Source: Ardenticatenaceae bacterium (GTDB lineage Bacteria; Chloroflexota; Anaerolineae; Promineifilales; Promineifilaceae). From it: a DNA stretch of 64,000 nucleotides. The position numbers and the translations under genes were made by a program. Positions 26,301 through 36,080 of this stretch are shown here, piece by piece. Every line of letters starts with the position of its first letter. Positions within the stretch are counted from its first letter, which is position 1. The DNA lies in the NCBI GenBank assembly GCA_011525915.1, contig WYBM01000034.1, positions 1-64,000 on the forward strand, in the 5' to 3' direction. The notes beneath the pieces were generated by a model, which saw nothing but the letters and a program-made list of their open reading frames with translations, was not told the origin of the DNA and ran no database searches.

Positions 26301-27301
26301 CCGGCAATAAACTGACGAACCGGTTGATGGCCCTGGCCTATGAAAACGAAGAAAATGGCCATAACCTGTACCAGCTTTTCCAGGCTATGAACCGCTTCTT
26401 GCCGCTGTTTCCACCCGTGCCCAATTTAAGCACCCTGGCATTGCGCAAGTCTGGTCATTTGCAACTGCGAGAGAATATACACCGTGTTTACCTAGAACAG
26501 GTAGAAACCTTCTTTAACGAATTTGTGACCGAGCAGGTAGACCTGAATACGGCTGAAAAAGAACGTATCTGGCGGTTAGCGGATGAAGCATTGACGGCGG
26601 CGTTTAGCAGTTTTAATGTAGAGGGGTTGTCTACAAAAAATGCCCCCACGCGGCAGCTGCGTTTTAAGCAGCATGCAGACAAGGCATTACACCAGCTGCT
26701 CATGGAAACCATCGCTGCCATGGAAGGGGAACAATTAGAGATAGCCCTTGGCGAATACGTGCACAGGCAGCAGGAAAAATGGCGTGACCACATTGGCGAG
26801 CAAGAGTATCGTAATTACCAGCGCATTTTGCTATTGAGTGCTATTGACCGTGAATGGCGAGATTACCTGACAGCCGCCGATGATTTGCGCCGTGAGATTG
26901 GTCTGGAAGCGTTGGGCCAGCGAGACCCGAAGGTTCAATACAAAATTCGGTCTGCTGAGATGTTCCAAGATATGCGTAGTAATATTGAAAAGGACATTGC
27001 GGACCGCTTCTTTCGCGAAATTGCCCAGCATCAGGCGTTTGTCCAGCAGCAAGAAGCGGAACAACAGTACCAGCTTCAAGCGCGTGAAGCCGGGTTTGCT
27101 GTGGTCAAACGGGAAGGCGGTAAGGGGGTTGAACTGCGCCGTGACGTACCCAAAGTGGGGCGTAATGATCTTTGTCCGTGTGGCAGTGGCAAGAAGTATA
27201 AAAACTGCCACATGCGCCAGGATCAGCGCGGCGTTAATGTGACTGGCAATGGCAAAACCAAACAATCGGCATTAGCAGGCAAGGGGAAGTCACGGCGGTA
27301 A
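23354..27301 (+). CDS. secA: Preprotein translocase ATPase SecA, unusually long
   Basis: SecA drives export of unfolded proteins through SecYEG. Walker A is in [14 protein letters not shown] (about residues 103-116), the DEAD-like box in [16 protein letters not shown], and the second nucleotide domain has [15 protein letters not shown] and [13 protein letters not shown]. The C-terminus carries a zinc SEC-C motif ([15 protein letters not shown]). At 1315 residues it is well above the usual 840-1000. Much of the excess is an insert of about 200 residues between GGNPE and [15 protein letters not shown], and some lies in the helical scaffold region. A rho-independent terminator follows. Confidence 0.97.
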   Translation: MFKKLVSIVVGDPNKKVINSLESFVAQVNEFEPQMQQLTDEQMREKTEELRRRHLEDEEPLDELMAEAFALVREASVRTTGLRHYDVQIMGGALLHRGEVVEMRTGEGKTLVGTLPLFLNALTGRGVHLVTVNDYLARRDGGWMGKIFHALGLTVGCIGPLQFSALYDPDYVNPGAELEDERLVHWRPCTRRQAYIADITYGISSEFGFDYLRDNMVTSKEKLAQRDLVYAIIDEVDNVLIDEARTPLIISGPAPRSGKEYARFAEYVRGLKRNTAEEDEAPTGHYDLDEKSRSVSLTELGIAEIEKRIPELDVEAGDNLYDPRFYHLTYYLDNALRAQYLFKRDVEYVVNDGQVIIVDDFTGRLMPGRRYSEGLHEAIEAKEGVQIKRETVTVATITLQNYFRLYDKLAGMTGTALTDAEEFDKIYELGVTPLPTNVQYIVDTRAMGLVEHKEKVESGEQISYVDPQTSAPVFYKRTDFQDQIFGTEGAKDKAIINEIKRYQEMGRPVLVGTTSVEHSETIHKLLEKERVPHAVLNAKIHQSEALIVAQAGRKGAVTISTNMAGRGTDILLGGNPEGMAAEMMEEELFKRPLLTQLAFKLLDEGQETARDMANKHPKLSEDLVDWLLEVKQEMDAALTEIERVQVIGFLIQQLRNTYHIDYEDALKTLRLVNSGFLGEARDYLETIGADVALVEDATRLTELYTRYQRVHEDNGLAAQFLAEIVFDKHYNARAAVIRAVMADDQEGAVAITNTVRGMTPDLVARIEAMKRQAEAERKQVWQLGGLHVIGSERHESRRIDNQLRGRAARQGDPGSSRFFISIEDELMRRFGGERMKSWMSKGLLANIPEDMPLEFGVLDKMIENAQQRVEGYNFDIRKNIVEYDDVMNRQRQAIYSERRAILMADGVDYDAKINEAFAKAIAELVDNYVVNYEQFCRVEIERVIANFSTDATDEVNLTAVIARLRGLLPDVVKLDKNELAALTGNKLTNRLMALAYENEENGHNLYQLFQAMNRFLPLFPPVPNLSTLALRKSGHLQLRENIHRVYLEQVETFFNEFVTEQVDLNTAEKERIWRLADEALTAAFSSFNVEGLSTKNAPTRQLRFKQHADKALHQLLMETIAAMEGEQLEIALGEYVHRQQEKWRDHIGEQEYRNYQRILLLSAIDREWRDYLTAADDLRREIGLEALGQRDPKVQYKIRSAEMFQDMRSNIEKDIADRFFREIAQHQAFVQQQEAEQQYQLQAREAGFAVVKREGGKGVELRRDVPKVGRNDLCPCGSGKKYKNCHMRQDQRGVNVTGNGKTKQSALAGKGKSRR

Positions 27302-27360
27302 TGTGATATTATTTGCGCATGATAGATAAGATGTCTCCATGGCTTGTTAGGTAGGGTCTA

Positions 27361-27392
27361 AGCAGCGCCGCGTTTGTGCGCTGCTTTTTTTC
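27361..27392 (+). terminator. Rho-independent terminator after secA
   Basis: An 8-bp stem AGCAGCGC (27361-27368) / GCGCTGCT (27378-27385), followed by a run of T. Confidence 0.88.
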
Positions 27393-27500
27393 TTTGATGG
27401 GTCACGATCTTTTTACGGCACTTTCACCAGGGCACGTTGACGGTATTCGAAAAACATGGTTTCATGGATTTGTGGTTAATCATAAATTCCTATTGGTAAC

Positions 27501-30500
27501 ATGGAAAAATCCCCTCATAATAATGGTCTGACTATGCCGCAATTATCTGCTCAATTTTCAGCGCTAAAAGCATTGCGACGTGATATTCAAGGTGTGCATT
27601 CACTGGCCAGCCTGGTTGATATAGCCGCCTCCTTTGCCCGTACCTATCTGGCGGTGAACGAGGTAGACGTCATAGACACGGCCGTTGCCCCCCAACACAC
27701 AGCGTTCCCTATTGGTGTGTCAGGGTACCAACTGGTTTTACCAGGCCCCGTCCATGACGAAGATACGCGCGAATTTGCCGCCATGGCGGCCACATTAATG
27801 GCCACGGCCCCCTGTTTTTACAGCGCCAGTCACTTTGAAACCATTTACCGGGTCACAGAGGCTGCCAGACCACTGCAGCCTTTGGCCCAGGCATTGGCTG
27901 AGGTTCACCAGCAGTTGGTGAAGATTTACCAACCTGACTTCAGCTTTATTGCCCTGGTGGAACTGCAAACGGATACGATTCAGTTCCCAACGGTAGCAGA
28001 AAATGGGCAGAAAATTGCCCTTAACCCAATTTCTGCTTTAGACAAAACACACCTCATTTCTTGGGTCATTGAAAACAACATTCCCTTTGTGACCACTGAT
28101 TGGCAGGCGGCTGAACGCCCCGTCCCTGACATTTTGGGCCATCCCCATCCGCGTTCAGTGTTGTGCATACCTTTGAGCAGTGGCCAGGAAGTGTTAGGCG
28201 CTGTTTGCCTGCAAAGTGTCGAAACCCAACGGTACACCGAAGCCGATATGATGGTGTTAACGGCCGTGGCCGCAGACGTTGCCGGCATTGTACAAAACAT
28301 TCGTCACTATACCCTTACCCAAGAACTGGTAGACAAAGGGACCCAAGATTACCAGACGGCCGTGGCCTTACGCCAGGCTATTGCCATTATCAGCACTTCT
28401 CTAGAACAAGAGGTGGTGGTTGAACGGTTGTTGCTGGCTTTAGGCAACGTGGTCACTTACAACAATGCTTTTATCTTTCTCTGGCAAGAGGGTACACTCA
28501 GGTTTGCCGCCAGTCGTGACTTTTATGACCGTCCTATTCGTTTAACCCCCGCAGACATAGAAGATATCTGGCAAACAGCGCCCCTGATCCGCCAACTACA
28601 AGCCGAAAAAGAGGTGATTTGTGTCCGCGATGTGCGTGAGGATGAAAGGTGGCAGCCTTTCGAGGAGGGGTTAAAAATTCGCTCCTGGATGGCCACTCCC
28701 CTCTTAGCCGGCGGCGAAATGCAGGGAATCCTGATGTTTGATAGTCATGAAGCCGATGCTTTTGATAGCCGCACAGAATGGTTGGCTTCTACCCTGGCAT
28801 CCCACGCGGCCGTTGCTATTCAGAATGCCAGTCTTTACCAGCAGACACAACAACAGTTAACTGAATTGGGCACGCTGTACCAGGCCAGTGCCACCATGAC
28901 GGCTAACCTGGATCAAGACTTTGTGCTGCAAACGGTGGTGGCGGAAATGGTGCGGGCCCTGCAAGTGGACAGCTGCACCATTTTTGTCTGGGACAAAGAT
29001 CAGCAAAGTTTGCATCCTGCTGCTCATAAAAACCAACGCTTTTTTGAAGATGACAACGAAGACCCTGCCAAACAACTGGGGCTGAGCCGCATTGAACATT
29101 TGGAACGTTACCCTTCTGTGCGGCATGTGTTAAATACCCAGGAAATCGAAAGTCTGCGCCTTGATGAAGCCTGGACAGAAGAAGAGATTCTGCTGCTAAA
29201 AGAAGCTGATTTACGGTCATTACTGTTGGTGCCATTGGTGCGGCGTAACAACCTGTTCGGGTTGTTGGCGCTGGGTGAGATGGCGCAACCACGTAGTTAC
29301 AGCCAGGCAGAGCTGCGGTTGGCGCAAAACCTGGCAGGGCAGGCCGCTGTAGCCATTGAACATGCGCATTTGTTTGGCCAGGCCAAACGTCGTATTGATG
29401 AGCTGTCTACATTTCACGATATCGTTTTGCAGTTAAATTCGCCATTACGGCTAAACGCCGTCCTGGATGTCATTACAGAATCGGCGTTAAAGCTCATTGA
29501 AGCCAATAATTTGCACATCTATTTGTATGATGCCGAGACACAGGAGTTTTCTTTGTCATCGGCGTTGTGGCGTGACGGCCGTCGTGAACCAGCGGTGGCC
29601 AAACCACGAGCCGCCGGTGAGGGGCTGACAGCCACCATCGTGCGTGAGGGCCGCCCCATTGTTATTAACGATGCCGCCAGCCATCCGTTCTTTCAATCAG
29701 CCCAGGCCAGATCATGGGGCATCAGCGCCATTGCCGGGTTCCCCTTAAAATTTGGCAATGAAGTGATTGGCGCCTTTACTACCACCTATAAAGAGCCCCA
29801 TGTGTTCAGCGAAGAAGAGCTGCTGCTGCTAAATTTGCTGGCTGAACAGGCAGCGGTGGCTGTACGTAACGCCGCCCTTTACGCCGATTCACAGCGCCGG
29901 CTCCGTGATATGTCAGCCCTGGTAGAGATGGCCAAACAGGTGACAGGGAATTTGCACCTGGAGTCAGTATTGCAAACGACTGTGCAAAGCTTGCGCCGCC
30001 TGTTAACTGCCCGTGCCAGTACCATCACGATGCTTAGTGAAGACGGTGAGCAGCTCATTGTGCAGGCCGCAGATGGTGTAGAACCAGAGTTCATGAATGC
30101 CCACATGCGGTTGGAGGGAAGTATTTCTGGCAAGGTCGTGCGTGAACAAAAGCTGGTGTACACGCGTGATTCGCACAAAGACCCAGAGTTCCTGTTTTTT
30201 GATCTGGCCGTACGCAGTTTGCTGGTAATGCCGCTTATCATACGTGATGTGGCCATCGGCACACTATCAGTTGATAGTGACCAGCCCAATGCCTTTTCTG
30301 AATCGGATAAGCAGCTGATGACCATTGCGGCGGCGCAGGTGAGTGTTGCTATTGCCAATGCCCGTTTATTTGAAGAGCGCGAAAAACGGGCAGCAGAGTT
30401 GGCCGTGGCTTATGAAGAATTGAAAGAAAGTGACCGCTTGAAAGATGAGCTGGTGCAAAACGTTTCCCATGAATTACGTACCCCACTGACGTTTGTGAAA

Positions 30501-31139
30501 GGGTACGTAGACCTGCTCATGGACGGTGACAGAGGGCTGTTGACCCCTGAGCAGCAAGAGTACCTGCAAATTGTGGCTGATAAGACAGATGATATTACCC
30601 GCATTATTGAGGACATTATTACATTACAGCGGATAGATGCCGGGAACCTGCAACTGGAAGCCATGCCGATGGTGGAAATGATCCAGACGGCCGTGGCCAG
30701 TCATAGTATGGTCGCAGAGAAAAAAGGGCTCACCGTGCGCATGGCCCCCAGCCAGGCACAGGGCCTGGTGCGCATTGACAAAGGTCGTATCAACCAGGTG
30801 CTTGACAACCTTATTGCCAATGCGATTAAATTTAGCCCGGACGGTGGTGTCATCATGGTTAGCATGTTGGAACAAGAAGACACCGTTTGCGTGTCAGTGT
30901 CTGATCAGGGAATTGGCATGTCTTCGGAAAAGCACCAGCGTATCTTTGAACGCTTTTACCAGATCGATGGCTCTTCGCGGCGGCGCTTTGGAGGTACAGG
31001 CATTGGTCTGGCCATTGTGAAGCGCATTATAGATGCCCATCACGGTAAGATTTGGGTAGAAAGCGAGCTTAATAAAGGCAGTTCGTTCTTTTTTACACTG
31101 CCCAAAGCTCAAGCAGATGTTGCAGAAGTAACACTCTAA
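27501..31139 (+). CDS. Soluble multi-GAF hybrid-type sensor histidine kinase
   Basis: A 1212-residue cytoplasmic kinase with no membrane helices. About five GAF domains in series (roughly residues 130-270, 295-455, 465-620, 640-790 and 810-960) are recognised by repeated endings of the AAVA(I/V)(Q/E/R)NA type. They are followed by HisKA with His990 in NVSHELRTPL and a HATPase domain (NLIANAIKFSP, FGGTGIGLAIVKRI). GAF domains bind small ligands, haem or chromophores; no chromophore-binding cysteine is obvious. No cognate regulator is adjacent. The adenosine deaminase gene starts within 60 bp. Confidence 0.92.
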   Translation: MEKSPHNNGLTMPQLSAQFSALKALRRDIQGVHSLASLVDIAASFARTYLAVNEVDVIDTAVAPQHTAFPIGVSGYQLVLPGPVHDEDTREFAAMAATLMATAPCFYSASHFETIYRVTEAARPLQPLAQALAEVHQQLVKIYQPDFSFIALVELQTDTIQFPTVAENGQKIALNPISALDKTHLISWVIENNIPFVTTDWQAAERPVPDILGHPHPRSVLCIPLSSGQEVLGAVCLQSVETQRYTEADMMVLTAVAADVAGIVQNIRHYTLTQELVDKGTQDYQTAVALRQAIAIISTSLEQEVVVERLLLALGNVVTYNNAFIFLWQEGTLRFAASRDFYDRPIRLTPADIEDIWQTAPLIRQLQAEKEVICVRDVREDERWQPFEEGLKIRSWMATPLLAGGEMQGILMFDSHEADAFDSRTEWLASTLASHAAVAIQNASLYQQTQQQLTELGTLYQASATMTANLDQDFVLQTVVAEMVRALQVDSCTIFVWDKDQQSLHPAAHKNQRFFEDDNEDPAKQLGLSRIEHLERYPSVRHVLNTQEIESLRLDEAWTEEEILLLKEADLRSLLLVPLVRRNNLFGLLALGEMAQPRSYSQAELRLAQNLAGQAAVAIEHAHLFGQAKRRIDELSTFHDIVLQLNSPLRLNAVLDVITESALKLIEANNLHIYLYDAETQEFSLSSALWRDGRREPAVAKPRAAGEGLTATIVREGRPIVINDAASHPFFQSAQARSWGISAIAGFPLKFGNEVIGAFTTTYKEPHVFSEEELLLLNLLAEQAAVAVRNAALYADSQRRLRDMSALVEMAKQVTGNLHLESVLQTTVQSLRRLLTARASTITMLSEDGEQLIVQAADGVEPEFMNAHMRLEGSISGKVVREQKLVYTRDSHKDPEFLFFDLAVRSLLVMPLIIRDVAIGTLSVDSDQPNAFSESDKQLMTIAAAQVSVAIANARLFEEREKRAAELAVAYEELKESDRLKDELVQNVSHELRTPLTFVKGYVDLLMDGDRGLLTPEQQEYLQIVADKTDDITRIIEDIITLQRIDAGNLQLEAMPMVEMIQTAVASHSMVAEKKGLTVRMAPSQAQGLVRIDKGRINQVLDNLIANAIKFSPDGGVIMVSMLEQEDTVCVSVSDQGIGMSSEKHQRIFERFYQIDGSSRRRFGGTGIGLAIVKRIIDAHHGKIWVESELNKGSSFFFTLPKAQADVAEVTL

Positions 31140-31195
31140 ATTTGTTTTGTGTTTTATTCTTTTGCCTATCTGCCGTATTTGAGATAGGAATTGTC

Positions 31196-32287
31196 TTGTC
31201 TGAATTAAATTATCAAACAGGTTTTACGACAATCCAAGATTTGCCAAAGATTGATTTGCACCGCCACCTGGAAGGTTCGTTGCGCTTGCAAACATTGTAT
31301 GAGATCGCCCTGGAACATGATCTGGGCCTGACAGTGGCCAGCCTGGACCAGCTAAGACCACACGTACAGGTTATGAATGATCCGGCCCATCACGAAGCCT
31401 TCCTGCGCAAATTTGAAGTGCTGCGCCATTTTTATCGCTCCCCGGAAACCATTTACCGCCTGGCCTACGAAGCGGTGGCTGACGCCGCCGCTGATAATGT
31501 CAAATATCTGGAACTGCGTTTTAGCCCCCAGGCGCTATCCCGTGTGCGCGGTTTTGCCCTAGCTGATGTCACCGACTGGGTCATCAACGCCGTACAACAG
31601 GCCAGCCATGATTATGATATTGATGTAGGTCTTATCATTACACTGGTACGACATGATCCTCTGCCCCAGGCTTATGAAGTGGCGGAAGTTGCTCTTGCCC
31701 GCTTTGGCAAAGGTATTGTGGGGTTAGACCTGGCGGGAAATGAAGTCAAATTTCCTTCAGCCCCCTTTGCCCCTCTTTTTAAGCAGGCCAAGGCAGCAGG
31801 TATGGGAATCACCGTGCATGCCGGAGAATGGGCCAGCGCGCAGGGGGTGCATGAGGCTGTTGAAGAGTTATATGCCGACCGCATTGGGCATGGCATACGG
31901 GCCATTGAAAATTCGCAAATCCTGCGCCTGGTGCGCGAACGTGGCGTTGCTCTGGAAATATGCCTCACCAGTAACTTGCAAACGGGTGTTGTTCATAGCC
32001 TGGCCCATCATCCACTGACAGATATGCTGGACTTGGGCGTAAAAGTCACGCTTAATACAGATGATCCCAGCGTCAGTGATGTGACGTTGACCAATGAATA
32101 TGCCATTGCCATGAACGTTTTGCATGTAAGCTACCCCCTCTTGCGGCAGATGGTGCTAAATGCAGCCCGTGCCGCCTTTTTACCAGAAGAAAAACGGGCG
32201 TCCCTCATAGACCGGTTTGAACAATGGCTGCCGCCGGCTTTTAGTGATAACGGCCATACCCCCTTTACGACGATTCCCATTCCTTGA
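31196..32287 (+). CDS. add: Adenosine deaminase
   Basis: A metal-dependent amidohydrolase that deaminates adenosine to inosine. The zinc-binding KIDLHRHLEGSLR is at the N-terminus, followed by GLDLAGNE, ITVHAGEW, RIGHGIRA, the SNLQTG segment and the active-site NTDDPSVS near the C-terminus. The frame is open from a TTG at 31142, but that part reads like a promoter/leader. TTG 31196, with AGATAGGA just before it, is the likelier start, giving about 363 residues. Its 3' end overlaps the convergent gene at 32265 by 23 bp. Confidence 0.9.
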   Translation: MSELNYQTGFTTIQDLPKIDLHRHLEGSLRLQTLYEIALEHDLGLTVASLDQLRPHVQVMNDPAHHEAFLRKFEVLRHFYRSPETIYRLAYEAVADAAADNVKYLELRFSPQALSRVRGFALADVTDWVINAVQQASHDYDIDVGLIITLVRHDPLPQAYEVAEVALARFGKGIVGLDLAGNEVKFPSAPFAPLFKQAKAAGMGITVHAGEWASAQGVHEAVEELYADRIGHGIRAIENSQILRLVRERGVALEICLTSNLQTGVVHSLAHHPLTDMLDLGVKVTLNTDDPSVSDVTLTNEYAIAMNVLHVSYPLLRQMVLNAARAAFLPEEKRASLIDRFEQWLPPAFSDNGHTPFTTIPIP

Positions 32288-32849
32288 TCGCTTTTTTGAT
32301 AAGCATTTGAATGCGTTCATCTTCAATTTCACGTGGGCGCTGGTAGGCACGGCCGTCGACTTCAATTGCCAGCCCGCCGGCCGGGTGCTGCTTTAAATGA
32401 ATGGATCGTGCTGTTAACTCTGGATCAGCCGCCACGTATCTTTGTAAAATGGCATCAATTTGCTCTACAGGGTTCAACGATTGAGAGGGGGCAGGGCTGA
32501 CACGAGGAATGCCAGGTAAGGCCACACTGGGGGGGCGTTTGCGTTCAGCTTTTACCGCATCGCGTGATGCTTCCAGGCTGGCCAGGAAACGTGCCTGTTG
32601 TTCTGAGATTGATTCGCTCTCTGACGGCCCGCCGCCGGAAGTGACAGGGGGAGCCAGTCCCTCGTCAACCAGATTTTGGTAGCCGCCACCAAAAGCCATC
32701 AATTCGCCCACGGCCGTGAGCAAAAACCGCTTTACGTTTTCCTCGGAGACCTCAGTAATGTTGGTATACCGCTTACCCCGATACTCCACCACCAGTTTGC
32801 CCAGCGGCGGCACTCGTAAAACACGCATCACTTCCACTTCCTGTTTCAT
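32265..32849 (-). CDS. Conserved hypothetical protein
   Basis: A 194-residue soluble protein in two parts. Residues 1-65 have a small beta-rich pattern (RVPPLGKLVVEYRGKRYTNI), and residues 125-190 show a related layout (HPAGGLAIEVDGRAYQ). The two are joined by a Ser/Pro-rich linker. The repeated V-E-Y/V-D-G-(K/R)-x-Y pattern hints at a duplicated small domain. No family is recognised. It lies 9 bp downstream of the fpg gene in the same orientation and probably shares its transcript; its end overlaps the adenosine deaminase gene. Confidence 0.65.
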   Translation of the reverse strand: MKQEVEVMRVLRVPPLGKLVVEYRGKRYTNITEVSEENVKRFLLTAVGELMAFGGGYQNLVDEGLAPPVTSGGGPSESESISEQQARFLASLEASRDAVKAERKRPPSVALPGIPRVSPAPSQSLNPVEQIDAILQRYVAADPELTARSIHLKQHPAGGLAIEVDGRAYQRPREIEDERIQMLIKKAIKEWESS

Positions 32850-32858
32850 TGCATCTCC

Positions 32859-33671
32859 TTAAGTTTGACAGTTTGGACAAAAGTGGGTGCTACGCCCACC
32901 CAGAACCATGCGCTCAATAGGCGTGCCACACTCCTTGCATGGTAACCCTGTGCGCCGAAAGACGGCAACGGCATTTTGCATGTCCCCCTTGCTGCCATCG
33001 GGCTTGACGTACAAGTCTATGCTGGCGCCTTCCCGTTCAATGCCCAGTGTCAGTGCCTTTTGTATGGCGGTGTGCAGTGCTGTCACCTCCGCAGATGTCA
33101 GCGTGTTGGCCAGCCGCTGGGGGTGCAGTCGGGCATAAAACAACGATTCATCGGCATAGATGTTGCCAATACCGGCCACAAATGCCTGGTCCAACAGCAG
33201 CGGTTTCAGCAAGCGGCTGCGGCCGTGTAATCTTTGGGCCAGTACCTGGATGGTAAACGCGGTTTCCAAGGGCTCTGGGCCCAACCTGCCCAGCACCTGT
33301 TCCGGATGACGTGTGACATAGACCCGGCCAAATTTCCGTTGGTCCCAAAAGCGTAATTCCTGGCCATTTTTTAAGCCAAACACCGTATGCACGTGTTTAT
33401 CTGCCGTTTCATGGCGGTCTACCACCAATAACCGGCCAGACATCTTTAAATGGATGAGCAATGTCTCGCCGCCGCTAAGGGTGAAAACCAGGTATTTGGC
33501 GCGGCGGTTAATAGCCTGAATGTGACGGCCGTGTAACCGATATTGCGTCTCCGCCAATGAGGGTGTGGCAATGTGCCGCGGCCAATTATTATGCACATAG
33601 GTTATTGCCTGGTTAACAAGCAGCGGCCGTAAAGCACGCACCGTGGTTTCTACCTCTGGTAATTCCGGCAT
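32859..33671 (-). CDS. mutM: Formamidopyrimidine-DNA glycosylase
   Basis: A 270-residue base-excision repair enzyme that removes 8-oxoguanine and formamidopyrimidines. The catalytic N-terminus is (M)PELPEVETTVRAL, where Pro1 and Glu2 are the nucleophile and acid. It has Lys in RAKYLVF, the helix-two-turn-helix GIGNIYADESLF, and a C-terminal zinc finger with Cys pairs (GLPCKECGTPI and HFCPNC). All key residues are present, and length and order are typical. Confidence 0.96.
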   Translation of the reverse strand: MPELPEVETTVRALRPLLVNQAITYVHNNWPRHIATPSLAETQYRLHGRHIQAINRRAKYLVFTLSGGETLLIHLKMSGRLLVVDRHETADKHVHTVFGLKNGQELRFWDQRKFGRVYVTRHPEQVLGRLGPEPLETAFTIQVLAQRLHGRSRLLKPLLLDQAFVAGIGNIYADESLFYARLHPQRLANTLTSAEVTALHTAIQKALTLGIEREGASIDLYVKPDGSKGDMQNAVAVFRRTGLPCKECGTPIERMVLGGRSTHFCPNCQT

Positions 33672-33739
33672 AATCGTTACTATTCCTACGCAAAATATCG
33701 TTTACAATTATATCCCAATCACCCTTGTTTCTCTATTCT

Positions 33740-33769
33740 TTGACATTCTCCCACTTCCTGGTCTACAAT
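33740..33769 (+). promoter_or_regulatory. Sigma70-type promoter
   Basis: TTGACA (33740-33745), 18-bp spacer, TACAAT (33764-33769), about 60 bp before the gene at 33830. Confidence 0.65.
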
Positions 33770-33829
33770 CTCTGCGTATAGGTAGCTGCCCAAGATCGCC
33801 ATTGAATGCCATTTGACAATAGGTGAAGC

Positions 33830-34309
33830 ATGTACCCTGAAGATCGTGTTTTGGTGGCTTATATGCCCAGACCATCTGATTTTGCGCTTTTGCAAAAAGA
33901 AGGTTGGTACCGCATACCCCAAGAACATGCCCCCAAAGGCCTGTTTGCAGAATATTTTGCCTTTTATTTTGGCCGGAGCTTTGGGGCAGAAAAATGGTCC
34001 ATTTGTTATTATGCTCCTCAGGTAGGCCACGAATTGGTAACCCGACGTGAATTATTTCCACATGAAGATAAGCACCCCAGAGCAGATGCATTGTATTACA
34101 AAGTGCAGCTTGGCCCTTTACAGAAGTTAAAACGACCGATCGTCAGCTTGCATTGGCGGCGGATCACCTTCCTTCATACCACCTGGGATCGCTTTTGGGA
34201 TGCTGCTGAAATCAACGATCTTTTTGTAGAAGGTGGGGAGTATGTAGATCGTCTTTATACCACATTAAGAGACGGCGGTGAACGAGATAGCTATACATAT
34301 AACGCTTAA
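33830..34309 (+). CDS. Conserved hypothetical protein
   Basis: A 159-residue soluble protein with many aromatic residues and no membrane segment. It has blocks such as VLVAYMPRPSDF, WYRIPQEHAPKG, YFAFYFGRSFG and RRITFLHTTWDRFWDA, which look like a conserved domain, but I cannot name it. It is transcribed alone from the promoter at 33740. The 180 bp after it hold a short ATATACC/GGTATAT hairpin at the stop codon and nothing else recognisable. Confidence 0.65.
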   Translation: MYPEDRVLVAYMPRPSDFALLQKEGWYRIPQEHAPKGLFAEYFAFYFGRSFGAEKWSICYYAPQVGHELVTRRELFPHEDKHPRADALYYKVQLGPLQKLKRPIVSLHWRRITFLHTTWDRFWDAAEINDLFVEGGEYVDRLYTTLRDGGERDSYTYNA

Positions 34310-34513
34310 TATACCTGCGGGTATATGACTAATTTCCTATGTGGGTAATGCAAATCGTCAGAGATGTCGTCAGTTAAAGTAATCCTGTTCTTAACTTTGG
34401 TTTTGTAAAAATGTTTGTAAAGCCAGGTCATTGGCGGACCTTTCAAACCGGCGATTCACAACGATTAGAAGTGTACACAATCAGCGTAATTGCCCATTTT
34501 CGGGAAGTGTTAC

Positions 34514-35182
34514 ATGTACTTGCATAGCATCGTTAGTGATATTGACGATTATCTCCCATCAACACCATACGTTAGGGAGGGGGGAAGCCTCTTGATGATG
34601 GTGGGTTTGCCAGGGACAGGCAAATCATCTGTTGTTGAGAACCTACAAAATAGAGTGAGTTGTGTTGTTGTAAGTACGGACAACATCCGGCTGCTCATGC
34701 GAAACAAGCCCACGTACACCGCCGCCGAAATGATGCTGGTGTACGAAGTGTGTTATTCCATCATCGAAGCTCGTCTAAAACAAGGTCAGCGGGTGGTGTT
34801 TGATGCCTCCAACTACCTGGCAGCCCGGCGTGAGCATTTGAAAAAATTGGCGCAGCGGGCCGGGGCGCCTGTGGCGGTGTGTTACGTACAGGCCGCGCAA
34901 GATGTTATTCGTGAACGTTTGCAGCAGCGCAATACCGGTAACCGGCGGGAAGGAGACTTGTCAGATGCGGACTGGTCTGTGTATAAATGGATGGTAGAAG
35001 CACAAGAACCTGTTGTAGGTGACCATCTCATCTTGGATACTAGTAGTACGCTGGCTTCAGAGCTGGCGACACAACTGTATCATTATTGGCTCAATTGTGA
35101 AGCAATTGCTGCAAGCGACCCTGATATACAATCCTCTAGCTGGGCCCGCCAATTTAACCGCGCCGATAGCCTTAGTGGCTGA
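34514..35182 (+). CDS. P-loop AAA/kinase-like ATP-binding protein
   Basis: A 222-residue predicted small-molecule or nucleic-acid kinase of the AAA_33/zeta-toxin-like group. Walker A is in VGLPGTGKSSV, a STDNIR motif follows, then VVFDASN (Walker B-like) and a late RERLQQR lid. ATG 34514 is preferred; an upstream frame exists. Related proteins include polynucleotide-kinase-like repair enzymes and gluconate-kinase-like proteins, so substrate prediction is unsafe. The gene overlaps the next one by 86 nt in another frame. Confidence 0.75.
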   Translation: MYLHSIVSDIDDYLPSTPYVREGGSLLMMVGLPGTGKSSVVENLQNRVSCVVVSTDNIRLLMRNKPTYTAAEMMLVYEVCYSIIEARLKQGQRVVFDASNYLAARREHLKKLAQRAGAPVAVCYVQAAQDVIRERLQQRNTGNRREGDLSDADWSVYKWMVEAQEPVVGDHLILDTSSTLASELATQLYHYWLNCEAIAASDPDIQSSSWARQFNRADSLSG

Positions 35183-36080
35183 CCTTTGGCAGGCGCAAGG
35201 GTGGGCTGTAAGCATTCAGCCAACCAATGCACCTGGTCATGCCACAGCGTTGGCACAACAGGCCGCCGCCGCTGGTCACCGTATTGTCATGGCCGCCGGT
35301 GGGGATGGCACTTTGGGGGAAGTAGCCAATGGGCTCATTGACTCGGAAACGGTGATGGCGCCGCTGCCCGTGGGTACGGCCAATTCATTTGCCCGCGAAC
35401 TGCTTATGCCCCGGCCGAATTTATTGGAAAAGCATAAACTCTTAGAGGCGGCAGAAGCGCTGCTGGCTGGTAAGATTCAACAGATGGACATGGGGCGCCT
35501 GGAAAATGAGGAAGGCCACGGCCGTAACTGGCTTTTGTGGGCTGGCACCGGTGTAGATGGCTACCTGGTGGATCGGGTGGAGCCCCGGCCGCGCTGGTCA
35601 AAACGGCTGGGCCGCCTGGGCTATTTTTTGCAAAGTCTGGCTGCCGCCCCCAATGTACCCCGAATGCATGCCACGGTGACCGTGGATGGCCTGTCCATTG
35701 AGGATGATTTTGTGCTGGTACTTATTAGCAACTGCCGTTTATACGCCGGTGGGCAGATCATCCTTAGTCCCGATGCCTGTCTGGATGATGGACAGGTAGA
35801 AGTGTGGCTCTTTCGGGGAGAAGGCCTGGCCAATACGCTGCAATATTTGTGGGAAGCCCGGTTAGAACGCCACCACAATGACCCCAACGTGACGCGGGTC
35901 AACGGCCAAGCCGTTACCATCCACGCCGCCCCCGTCATGCCCTGCCAGACCGACGGTGACAAGGCCGGCTACACGCCCTTCTACTGCACTGTTAAACCCC
36001 GTGCCCTGCGCCTGCTTGTGCCTAATACGGCCCCGGCTGACCTGTTCTCCCTGCCAGGTGAACCCCTGATGGATGGTTAA
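35097..36080 (+). CDS. Diacylglycerol/lipid kinase family protein
   Basis: A 327-residue protein of the DAGK catalytic family (YegS/DgkB/BmrU). The start region LIYNPLAGPA, nucleotide motif GGDGTLGEVANGL and PLPVGTANSFAREL are all present, as is the C-terminal DGD segment. It probably phosphorylates a membrane lipid using ATP. GTG 35097 places the first conserved strand right at the N-terminus. This start lies inside the preceding gene, an 86-nt out-of-frame overlap. The last bases overlap the convergent methyltransferase gene by 4 nt. Confidence 0.88.
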   Translation: MKQLLQATLIYNPLAGPANLTAPIALVADLWQAQGWAVSIQPTNAPGHATALAQQAAAAGHRIVMAAGGDGTLGEVANGLIDSETVMAPLPVGTANSFARELLMPRPNLLEKHKLLEAAEALLAGKIQQMDMGRLENEEGHGRNWLLWAGTGVDGYLVDRVEPRPRWSKRLGRLGYFLQSLAAAPNVPRMHATVTVDGLSIEDDFVLVLISNCRLYAGGQIILSPDACLDDGQVEVWLFRGEGLANTLQYLWEARLERHHNDPNVTRVNGQAVTIHAAPVMPCQTDGDKAGYTPFYCTVKPRALRLLVPNTAPADLFSLPGEPLMDG

